DNA of 64,000 nucleotides. It comes from Gnetum montanum (Eukaryota > Streptophyta > Gnetopsida > Gnetales > Gnetaceae). The stretch spans positions 35,006-99,005 of the forward strand of contig MNCI01001985.1 in NCBI GenBank assembly GCA_015680685.1, given 5' to 3'. Under the pieces are notes generated by a model, which saw only the letters and a program-made list of their open reading frames with translations, did not search any database and was not told where the DNA came from. Below are positions 46,890 to 56,700 of the stretch, in pieces. The position numbers and the translations under genes were made by a program. The stretch's first letter is position 1; the number at the start of each line of letters is the position of its first letter.

Positions 46890-47195
46890 GGTGGACTATC
46901 ATGGGTTAGTTTTATGTCATAACCCATTGGACATTGCCCGTTTAGCATCGTGGCGGACGTCATGTTGCCAGTTTCTAGTCTTAGCGGACCATGAAGAGGC
47001 AAACCGGTTTATAGTCTTAGCAAACCCTGGTGGATGCAATGGTGGCAGTTTACTGTCATGCCGAACGGGTGCTAGTTTATCATCATTGCAGACTCATGAT
47101 TCCAGGACGAGCTGTGGTATTAGTTTTAAGTCATAATCCAGGACTATTCTGTGGTATCAGTTTATAGTCTTGATCCCAGGACTCGCACGTATCTC
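46890..47195 (-). repeat. Junction repeats downstream of D integrase
   Basis: About nine copies of a unit with the minus-strand core GTCCGCTAAGACTATAAACTGG, period 30-45 nt, the same family as at 13,920 in B. Confidence 0.8.
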
Positions 47196-47202
47196 ACTTT
47201 GT

Positions 47203-48310
47203 TCAGACGTGGAATGGCTTCAGAAACGAGTGATTGGTTGGATTTGCAAAATCATTTCCTTCCATATCAGCTAACTTAAATGCTCCATTGTCAAATGCTT
47301 TAGTGACCAAGTAAGGCCCTTCCCAGTTGGCTGAGAATTTGTCCGCGTGTTCCTGAATGGCCTTAAGTACAAGGTCACCTTCTTTGATAGGGCGCTTATG
47401 GATGTCATGCCGATGTTGCTGCCGTTGTTGTTTTTGATACCATTCGATCTGATCGAGCGCGCGTATGCGTTCTTCCTCCACCAAGTCCAGGTCAATGATG
47501 CGCAGATCATTGTTCTGTCCGTCGTTGAGGAGTCTGGAAAGTGTGATCCTTAGAGATGGTACCTGTAACTCTAAAGGTAAAATAGCTTCTGAATCGTAAA
47601 CAAGACTATATGGCGTCTTACCTGTCAAATTTCGATGTGTAGTACGGTATGCCCACAATGCATATACCAATTGTTCATGCCATCTTCACTTGCTTTGGGT
47701 AAGCATCCTTTTAAGTATTGTAATAATTATTTTGTTTGTCGCCTCGGCTTGCCCATTGCTCTGAGGATAGTAAGGGGATGAAAATGAGTGTTTGATCCCT
47801 AGACTGTCACAAAAGGTTTTGGTCTCGGCACTGCTAAATTGTGGCTTGTTGTCAGTGATGATTGTCATGGGAATGCCGAAATGGATAACAATGTTTTCGA
47901 GAATGAAATTGGACACGTGTTTAGATGTAGTTTTTCGAAGGGGAGCAGCTTCTACCCAATTCGTGAAATATTCTATTGCGGTTATAATAAAACTATGCCC
48001 TGCAGAGGACGAGGGCATTATTGGGCCGATAAGGTCCAATCCCCACTTTTGAAAGGGCCACGTGATTTGCGCCGTATGCAACTCATTTGGTGGGACATGG
48101 ATTAGATTGCTATGTTTTTGGAAAGTACTACATGTTTTAACCTTGGAGAGACAATCATATTCTATGTGTGTCCAATAGTAGCCTAAGCGTCTTATCTTCA
48201 TTGCCATGGATTTTGGCACTATGTGTCCTCCGCATAGGCCCTCGTGTATCTGTTCAATAATGGTTTGGGCATCGGTATTACCAACGCATTTTAGCAATAT
48301 GCCTTCGTAA
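47203..48310 (-). pseudogene. Element D: integrase
   Basis: The N-terminal zinc-binding region reads HEGLCGGH ... CSTFQKH; one Cys of the CxxC pair is Phe. The core has WGLDLIGPI (Asp), TDNKPQF (Asp, with the usual Gly changed to Lys) and NGQAEATNK (Glu); the second Asp and the Glu are 35 residues apart, as in the D,D35E family. The C-terminal GPY module reads NWEGPYLVTKAFDNGAFKL near 47,330-47,275. A TGA near 47,690 (after MLTQSK) splits the frame. The last codons read LKPFHV. Confidence 0.9.
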
Positions 48311-48375
48311 GATCTGCGACATAATGTGTCCCGTACCAGGGTATACTGCTTAGAACATTTTCGTACTACATCTTT

Positions 48376-48960
48376 TTATGCGTTTGTTAGATATCGTGGT
48401 GTTTCACCGCGTAGAAGGTATTCTTTTATGTCTTCATACCATTCTATCGCGTGTGTTGTACTAACAGATGCAATCGGCAACGTGTCAAGAGTATTGGTTA
48501 TTTGTTCGGCGCAACTGGTTATGGAGCTTGGTAACGCATGGAACATGTCTGGGGATATGTTTAATGCTAACATGGCTAACGTGTCTACAACAGTGTTATC
48601 ATTTCTAGAAACATGTTGCACATCGACGTTTTCAAATTGCCTTATTAAATGTTTTGCCAAGTCAGAGTATGGTTGTAATTGTTGGGCTTTACATGTATAA
48701 ACATCTGAAATTTGGTTTAAAACTAGTTGCGAGTCTCCTTTGACTACAAGCCGTGTGACGTCTAAAGCCAATGCTGCCGCGAGACCTCTAAGGAGAGCTT
48801 CGTACTCTGCTATGTTGTTGGTACAATGAAAGTTGAAACGATAAGAAAAGGGTTGGATTTCCCTGGAGGGATAGGTGATGACGGTAGCTGCACTTCCCCC
48901 TCGAGAAGTGGATGCTCCATCAAAGTTTAGGATGGCATCGTAGTCGTTGGGCACTGTGTC
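48376..48960 (-). pseudogene. Element D: second RNase H (aRH)
   Basis: All four expected acidic positions are visible: LNFDGAST (Asp), IAEYEALLRGL (Glu), VKGDSQLVLNQI (Asp) and NDNTVVDTLAMLAL (Asp). This is the archaeal-type RNase H placed before integrase in Tat-lineage elements. It is open for about 190 codons but is separated from RNase H and integrase by stops. Confidence 0.85.
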
Positions 48961-49106
48961 TATTGCGCTTACATTCTCATCCGGAATTCTGGCTCTATTA
49001 TCGCTTGATCGTGCGTTGGTGACATGGCCATTTGACTTGCTATGGCTTAACCTTTAACTGATGATTATGCTATGTAGTGCAAGTCAAATTCAGCTATCAT
49101 GGCTTT

Positions 49107-49560
49107 CTAGCTGGCTGTCCGACTCGTTTGGTAAATGTTTCCAGTGATGGCTCTGAGCACATTATCCTTGCAAATTATATTAACTTGGTTATGGAAGAGG
49201 TAATTTTGCCATTTTCTTAAAGAAAAGACCAAAGCTAAGCAGGAACTCTCCACGTCGTTATACTTTTTCTCGTGGGCAACTAATGCATGGCTTAGGTAAT
49301 ATACAGGGACTTCGGTTCCGTCATCTTGTTTCTGGTAAAGCATAGACGCGATTGATGAATCTGAAGTAGCGAGGTAGATGTAAAACGGTCTATCGTTTTG
49401 AGGTGGGTAAACCATGGGTAATCGGGCAAGTGCCATTTTAATGTTATCAAATTCTTCTTGGCACTGCAGAGTCCATTCAAAATGGACGTTTTTGTGTAAG
49501 AGGTGGTTCAGAGGTTTTAGTTTGTCCATCAATTTTTCTACGAAGCACTTGATAAATTGT
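49107..49560 (-). pseudogene. Element D: RNase H
   Basis: Blocks: VHFEWTLQCQEEFDNIK, FYIYLATSDSSIASML (Asp), VYYLSHALVAHEKKYNDVE (Glu), RKWQNYLF and ICKDNVLRAI (Asp). Continuous with RT except for a TGA near 49,578. Confidence 0.88.
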
Positions 49561-49577
49561 AATCTACCTTGTAGACC

Positions 49578-50801
49578 TCAAAGTTCGGTAAGGTTGCCTG
49601 GTGTTTTCAGGTTTATTATGGCATTAACCTTATCGGGGTCTACTTGTATCCCTGCTTCTGAGGCTATAAATCCAAGCATTTTTCCTGTCTTGATGCCGAA
49701 GACACATTTTTTTGGGTTAAGTTTCAGTTTGTACTTTAAACAATGTTTTAATACTAAGTCGAGATCTTGTACATGTTGTTCCTCTATTTTTGATTTAACC
49801 ACAATGTCATCCACGTAATCATTGAGTGAGTGTAACATTTAATTGCTAAAGATAAATGTCATTGCTCTTTGATACGTGGCCCCAGCATTCTTGAGACCAA
49901 AGGGCATCATTGTGTAACAAAAGGTTCCCCATAGTGTCATAAAGGTTGTCCGAAGCTGATGCTCCGGGTTGATGCATATTTGATTGTATCCTGAGAAGCC
50001 GTCCATAAAAGATAATAGGGCGTGCCTAGCAGTCGAGTCAACAAGTTGATTGATGCTAGGTAGGGGAAAGTCATCTTTTATGGTTGCAACATTTAAATCC
50101 GGGAAGTCAATGCATAAGCGAATGCTTCCGTTCTTCTTCGGAATGATAACCATGTTGGATACCCACTCGGGGTAATCAACAGCTCGGATGAAACCAGCTT
50201 GATAAAGCTTGGTGATCTTATTACGAACTGCCAATGCCACTTTGGGCTTAACCTTTCGTGCCTTTTGTTTTACCGGTCTCAATTTTGGATCAAGGATAAT
50301 GTGGTGCTGGACAATTCGGGGATCTAGTCCGGGCATGTCCATATAAGACCAAGCAAACTCCTTCATATTTTCCCTAAGCACGTCTTCAATGTTTTTGGCT
50401 AGTTGTGGTTTTAGTAATGTGCTTAAATTTAATATTTTAATTTCCCTGTCGGGCATGGTAATGGGAGTTTTGGCCAACGGGTCTTCAGTGATATTTTCGG
50501 CTTCTATGTCAAGGGGTTTTATCATGCCTTTGTAGTTGTCTATTGTTTGCTGTGTCGACGCTATGACTGCGTCGTCCTTTGATGAGCTTAAATGGATGAG
50601 GTTTATGTTAAGATCTCTTACAATTTTGTCATATGGTCCATCAATGATTAACGGTGTGGTTAAATGCTGGCAATCCATCGAGCTTGCTCCTGCCAATAAA
50701 CAGAGAGCCGAATGAGTTGATGGGTATCGTTCTATGCTCTTTGGTAATTTTAAATTATGTGTACATGCATGATGGTGGATTATCGTCACACTGGGACGCA
50801 T
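49578..50801 (-). pseudogene. Element D: reverse transcriptase
   Basis: A 320-codon open frame (50,801-49,839) carries EFAWSYMDMPGLDP, VSNMVIIPKKNGSIRLCIDF, LLSFMDGFSGYNQI (catalytic Asp), WGTFCYTMMPFGLKNAGATYQRAM. A TAA at 49,839-49,841 then splits it from the catalytic YVDDIVVK and the connection region (LNPKKCVFGI, GIQVDPDKVNAI). This is the best preserved RT in the window; single point changes account for its stops. The open frame starts about 130 codons before EFAWSY, so it includes the region between protease and RT. Confidence 0.9.
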
Positions 50802-50975
50802 GGCAGTTTAAGGCCATACTAGGCTGTAGGTGGCAGTTTAATGTCTTACCGGGCCAAATGTAATCTACGGGTGGCAGTTTAAGGCCGTATTAGGCCTTAA
50901 TGGGTTTGTATGTGGCAGTTTAAGGTCGTACCTGGCTGTCATGGCAGTTTAAGGCCATACAGGGTCGTAACAGCA
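50795..50975 (-). repeat. Junction repeats before D reverse transcriptase
   Basis: Five copies near GGCAGTTTAAGGCCATACTAGG (plus strand), period about 35-45 nt, between RT and the accessory gene. Confidence 0.85.
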
Positions 50976-51189
50976 ATTTACGCTGGAACGTTCAACGTAA
51001 ACGCGTGAAAAGGGGTTCACAGGGAAACTAGGGTGTAGTGATTTTGTTTTTATTTTAGATATAGATATGTATTTTTTATATTTTTTGAGCAATATTTAAT
51101 CAAAAATAACTATAGAAAGGCAAAAAAGGCAAAAAGTAGCAGAACAGGAGGCGGCGGCATCGACAGCGGTGGCAACGTCAACGGAGCGC

Positions 51190-51199
51190 TATATAAAAG
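51190..51199 (+). promoter_or_regulatory. TATA box of the D accessory gene
   Basis: TATATAAAAG followed by a run of G, about 190 bp upstream of the proposed ATG at 51,392 and on the same strand as the accessory gene, opposite to the element. It suggests an independent promoter. Confidence 0.65.
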
Positions 51200-51391
51200 G
51201 GGGGGGGGAAGCTTCATTTGTTACATTGCATTCTGAGCGTAAGAAACTGAGCGAGCATAAGCGTAAACTATGAAACCTAGCATAAGTGTAAACCCAATCC
51301 CCAGCGTAGACGCCGAGCGTAGAAGGTCGAGCGTATGTGTACATAGTTTCAACCCTCAGCGTAAGCTGTCAATCCCAGCGTAGACGCTGAG

Positions 51392-54300
51392 ATGGGCAAA
51401 GGCAAGGAAGTGGAAGGGCAGGGGAGGAAGGGTCCTGACTTGACCTTCGCAGAGGAGAGTGAAGCCATGCTGCAGTGCCTACCCTGGCCAAGGATTCCAT
51501 CATGGCATGGATCATCACATAGGTAGGCTCTGATCCCGCCTCTATTAGTTATTTTTGCTTGTGCATGTTTCGTAGCGTAGACAGTCTCATAGAGGGTTTC
51601 GGCGTATACGCCGAGCGTAAAAAGTTTAGCATAGAGATTTCGGTGTATACGCCGAGCGTAAGGAGTTAGCGTAAAGTCTTGATAGCGCAAACTGTCACAG
51701 CGTAATCTATTTTCATTGCACAGTGTAATCACCTTTTCTTGCGCAAATCATAGACAATTGTATCAGTGTATATGCTGAAGGTTGTACGGCGTAATAAGTT
51801 TTCTTATGCATGAAGTTCAGTTTTGTCGGCGTAAGCTTTCTATTTCATCAGCGTAGATGGTCTACGCTGTGACGGCGTATACGCTGAGGGTTTCTACAGC
51901 GTATACGCTGAGCATAAATAGTTAATTCTTTTCAAGTATGATTTAGCGTAGACTTATTTTTGTGTAAACTATTTTTCGGCGTAAAATCTGTTTGGTGCCT
52001 AGCGTAGACTATTTACGCTGACAGCTTCTGTGGCGTATACGCTAGAGGTTTCTTCAGTGTATACGCTGAGCGTAAGAGGTTCATGCGATAGCGTAAACAC
52101 TTGGTTGTCAACGTATACACCGGGTCAGGCAGCATATACGCTGAGGGTAAACAAATTTTGATAGCGTATACGCTAGGCTTAGCAGCGTATACGCCGAGCG
52201 TAAATAGTTAGGAAATTTTTCCAAGTGTCAGTCTACGATGTGAACTTTTGTTTTTTGCATTCTTTTGATGCATGGATGATTTGTTGTGGCATCCTAATTG
52301 CTTGTAGGGATAGTAAGCGTTTTCTCCTCGTTGTTGAGCTCGTTGGGGTGCTAACATGGTTTGGCCCCATTGAGGCTGATGAACCTACCCCGGATCTAAC
52401 GGTGGACAACAATGGGATCTGGTTTAGAGAAGGTGCGTGTGAATTCCTGACCTTCATGCTAGATAACTTCGAGGTGGCAATCTGGTCGCAGCTAAGTGAA
52501 TTGGTGGTGCGAAGTGTGCTTGAGGCAATGCTGCCGGGAGCTGCGGAGGGTGTCATGGTCTTCATAGAAGACATTGATGAGGGGTCGTTTGCTAACGAGG
52601 ATGGTTCTACCCATGGGCCCAGGTCTACATGCCCGTTAGCGCGCATGTGGGCACAGTTGCCATGAGGGTTGGACTACCTCAACAACACATTATTCATAGC
52701 TGCACGCGTGCACACATTGTTCCAGAATCCCCCTGGCATCGTGTACCGGGTGGATAGGTAGAACAGTTTAAGTTTATTGTTTCTCTTTACCATTTGGCAT
52801 TTGCTTCTATTCTGACCTTCGTTCGTTTGTAGGCCTAAAGTCAATCCAGATGGGACTTGGGTTGAGGATGAAGGACTTGCTCTTGCTCGCACTACTCTAG
52901 AGGATTTTATGGTGGGTCCCACCCTTCGTAGAACCATATTGGATCAAATGAAGGGTGCTATTGTTCATTTTCATAGACAGTTCTCTAGAGCGTTCGCGAT
53001 GTGCAAAGATCGCGGGTGGCTGCATGAAGATTGGTCAGACAATGGACTGGTCTTCCCTCGTGACTCTGGCAACACATCCAAGTCCACAATGGGAGGTAAT
53101 TGACAATGTTTTCTGGATGTGCTAACGTATTTGTTCAACTATCGAGCGTTATGCTGATGTGATAGTTTTGGAATGTATTTGCAGTTAATGTACCTCCTGG
53201 CAGGGATCTGGTTACGATGGGCCGAACTGAGACAACCCTGTCAATGAAGTTCGGGGAGGTGAACAAGGCCCAAAAGTGGTTGCATAACCATGCCCTGCCA
53301 TCCATTGTTCGTTGCTTAGACAATGCTAACCTTATGGAGCTCTTCACGACCCCGAGTCCTGATGTATCCATAGGAGAAATGATCGGGATCGTGGATTCCT
53401 TTAATGAGTCTGTCTCCTACTATAGCACTTGGATTAAGGGTGTTAAAATCATTTTCCATTTGTCACCTGAATTCTTTTCAAACCTATTTGGGGTACCAGC
53501 AGATGGCATAAGTGTAGTTTTAGACAGAGCTCATAAAGAGCTCCAAATGGTGCGTGAATTGGAAGACTGGTTGGGTCTGGCCAAGGGTGCCAAGGGATTC
53601 CCAATGCAGGGGAAAGCAAAGTTTGAGGAGGTAAATGAACTGTATCCCCTATTTAGGGTGTGAGTATTTCGCAAAACCCTTTCCCAGGTATGGAGTCTTG
53701 GGGTTGAGGCTCTATGCGTCATGCAAACTATCCTGGAAACTGGCATGTGCTATAACTGGGCTGAATTTTTGTTGTCGGGCATGCACAAGGAGATAGTGCG
53801 ATCGCGCTCGAATGTTGAGGCACAGTCCCACTTCACCTTTGCCTTTTTCGCCAGTTACCTTCGTCGCTTCACCGGGTTTCTGGTAGTCCGCACAGACAAA
53901 AAGTTTGTTCTACAGGATTGGGGCCAACTCTCCTGCCCCAAAGGTTGAGCAGGTGCCAAGGCCTATTTATGATGAGGTGGTGGAAGGCCTAGTACACAAC
54001 GCCAAGTCACTATGGACTTGTAGGCGTTCTGTCGAACAGTTGTGGCTACAGATCCAGGCAAAAGAAAAGGAAGTCTCTGAGTTGTCGGTTGAACATGATG
54101 ACCTTAAGGCTCGATACGAGTTCGCTGCTGCCCAACTAAGCGGTGATCGCTCTTGGCGAATGTCCGAGGTTACATATACGAGATATTGGAATCTACTAAA
54201 TCGTCATGCGTCACTGACTCGAAGAATGGTAGAGTGTAAAGCCCAAATTGATCTCCTGAACCTCAAATGTCAAGATTGGAAAGCCTTCGCTTCCAAGGTT

Positions 54301-54859
54301 CGCAAGTGGGGTCAGGATGAGAAGAATCACAAACATCACTACAAGAAGTCGTTAAAATAAGTGTCCGTTGAAAAGCGGCAACTAGAAATGTTTGTGGAGG
54401 GTTTGGGTTTGTGCTCTACCTTTGATAGTTTTGTCCAAAACACAACTGTTGAGATGGAGTCGCCTACAAGGGTGATTACAACTGCCTCTGGGGAAGTGTC
54501 TATGGGTGAATTTCCCCTGAAACGTCCTACCTAGTTGGTTGTTGACAAGGGAAAGGCCTTGGCAGATGTTAACCTAGGCCTTGGTGAGACAGATTGGACT
54601 AGTGTCTCAGAAGAGGAGATCCTTTGTCAGCTGGAATTTGGCTTAGGGGGATCTCCTATGGTAAGAGTTTGTCATTATGAAATTGATTTGCTAAATAATG
54701 TTTGAAATTTTGACGTTCTCTTATTCTTATATTGGTTTTCTCATTTTTTATTTTCAGGATGAAGGTGGTGACGATGCCCAAGAAGCTGGCCCCAGTGGAG
54801 CGGGGGCCCTTGACGTCGGTGGATCTAAAGGGGATGATCCTCCTATCCCAGATGCTTAG
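51392..54859 (+). pseudogene. Element D accessory gene: FCP1/HAD-like, coiled-coil, acidic tail (antisense, five exons)
   Basis: Proposed exons: 51392-51522, 52308-52757, 52833-53095, 53185-54660, 54758-54859. All four introns are GT-AG and every junction keeps frame. Exon 1 is Lys/Gly-rich. Exon 2 reads RFLLVVELVGVL, WFREGACEFLTFMLDNFEV, AIWSQ and NTLFIAARVHTLFQNPPGIVY, which follows the order of plant FCP1/NIF HAD phosphatases. The nucleophile Asp is Glu and the DDSP motif is absent, so it would be a pseudo-enzyme. Exon 4 holds a domain ending FFSNLFGVPADG and YPLFRV, then RRFTGFLVVR, then a coiled coil (EKEVSELSVEHDDLKARYEF). Exon 5 is Gly/Asp-rich (DEGGDDAQEAG ... PPIPDA). Stops at 52,663, 53,661, 54,358 and 54,532 and a frameshift near 53,930 make it a pseudogene. 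Its role in the element is unknown. Confidence 0.7.
51523..52307 (+). repeat. GCGTATACGC array inside intron 1 of the D accessory gene
   Basis: The 785-bp intron (GTAGGC ... TTGTAG) is filled with irregular copies of GCGTATACGC-GAGCGTAAA, the palindrome that also dominates D's own LTRs. The other three introns are only 75-97 bp long, so the repeat accounts for the excess length. The 5' untranslated region (51,235-51,390) has related AGCGTA motifs. Confidence 0.75.
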
Positions 54860-55154
54860 TTTTAGTTTTGTTTTTAGTTTTGCCTTTGGAACTATGCTGA
54901 CTCAAATTGATACGGGAATTGTAAATTGAAAAATTTGAGATAGACGAAAACAGTTGACACTTATAATTGTACGGCATTGCATGTAAACAAATTTTTTTTG
55001 TTGATTTTGAGTTTGATTGCACACACAACACGACAATGTAAAATATTTTGGTTTATATATATTTTTATATGTTTTTTTTATTTTAAGTGTAATGTGTAGA
55101 TGTAATTATAAATCGTAATGATAGACGAAAGAGAAAAATGAAGTACAAGTGTGT
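54860..55154 (+). other. AT-rich 3' flank of the D accessory gene
   Basis: No coding signal; a T-rich stretch with possible termination and poly(A) elements (ATATATATTTTTATATG near 55,060). Confidence 0.4.
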
Positions 55155-55415
55155 GATCTAGTTTAAGGCCATTTCGGGCCCCATGCGTAGTTTAAGGCCA
55201 TTTCGGGCCCCATTTTTAAACAAGTAATATTTCGGATAATGTGGGTGGGTTTCTCGGTTGACCGAACATTTCTGATCGTGGCTAGTTTTATGTTGTTGCG
55301 GACATGATAGTTTAACGTCATTTCAGACATGGAGTGTAGTTTAATGTTTTTTTCCTAATTTGTTGTAGTTTAACGTCATTTCGGACGATTTGTAGTTTAA
55401 CATCATTTCGAACAG
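55155..55415 (-). repeat. Junction repeats after D protease
   Basis: Copies of AGTTTAAGGCCATTTCGGGC (plus strand) and GTAGTTTAACGTCATTTCGG, period 30-40 nt, between protease and accessory gene. C has the same core at 34,070-34,235. Confidence 0.85.
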
Positions 55416-55561
55416 GTTGAGATGGTATTATTTTAGGAATTTTTTATTTTTTTTCTTTTTAATGTTAAGTGATGTGTCAACAGGTATGATTCTGTATTCA
55501 GCGTCCCCTTCGCTGATTACGTTGAATGGTAACTCAGCCCAAGGGACGTCTGATGGAGTGG

Positions 55562-56700
55562 TTATGTGTCAATGTTTTCTTGTGTTTCGGTATTTGCTGT
55601 GAGTTCTGTGTTAGTCTCTAATTGAGAAGGTGTATGTGTAATGTCAAGCATGGGTGTTTCTGTTTTAGGTGGGTCTTCTTCCGTGTTTAAAGGATTAGCA
55701 CTTACCAATTTTTGTTCTTTTATATCATTTTGTCCAGACTCTTCGAGCTTAACTTCTGAGCCTTGGTCCGTGTCCATGTGTGATGAAATAATGGGAGTAG
55801 CAGCCTCCCCATAAATGACAATTTCACCACCTTCGTAAGGTTGGTGAATCTCTTGGTGTATGGGGGATGAAACTGCTTTCAATTGGGCCAACCAGGGTCT
55901 TCCTAATATTAGGTTGAATCCTGGCATTTCATTAACCACTACGAAGTTAGCAGACGTGGGAAACTAGTCCCCTACTATGAAGTCTAAGGTCACTATGCCT
56001 TTGACCATCATGCATGACCCACTGAATGATTTTAAACATGTGGTGGTAGTTGGTTTGATTAACTCTATAAGTCCTAATTGTTCAACGATGGGGTATGGTA
56101 CTACGTTTGTTGCAGCTCCATCATCTACGTGGACCCTATGTATCTTGAACTGATTTATGCATATCATTATGAACATGGGGGTTGTTGTTATCTTCCCTAT
56201 CTTCTTGTCCACCTTAATGTTATTACTATGGAAGCTTAGTGGTTTGGGAGTGGCCCCTTGGGGCGAGTACATTACCGCATGAATGGAGGGTTCATTTGGG
56301 GGCAAGTTCTCGCTTACTGGGATCTACGTTAACATGCATACCAAAGCTTCACGATGTGTTTGGGATGTTAAAACTAATTCATACAAGCTTAGTGACATAT
56401 TCTTTTGTTTGAGTGCTTGTGTGACTTGTGTTAAAGCTATTTCTAAGTCTCTACTGTTGGGGGCGTTTTTATCGGCTGTGACCGGGTCCATTAGGCCCAA
56501 CAGTTTTATCTCATGCTTTGTTGGTCTGTCGCTTTTGCTCGGAGCCGTTGTTTTAGACGTGTCATGATTTTCGGATGGTTCACCTTCGTTGCCTACGTTT
56601 GGTTGATTATTAGAGGGAATCATGGGTACGGCATTGAGTGGAGTGGGTTTAGGTGGCCCTACGGCTAACCGTTGACGCTCCTTCTCCAAGCGTTCATGCG
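55562..56700 (-). pseudogene. Element D: retropepsin-like protease
   Basis: Starts with a Gag-linker segment containing MSLSLYELVLTSQTHREAL, then the active-site motif HVDDGAATNVVPYPI near 56,130-56,090 (Asp-x-Gly with x = Asp). A block GIVTLDFIVGD is followed by a TAG near 55,964 and then FNLILGRPWLAQLK. The acidic Thr/Glu-rich C-terminal tail (about 100 residues) ends near 55,562. The TAG sits at the same codon as in C; A has Gln there. Confidence 0.82.

Noticed and set aside
52233-52646. 137-codon minus-strand open frame over the D accessory gene
   Set aside because: It is opposite the HAD-like exon, whose motifs and splice frames support the plus strand.
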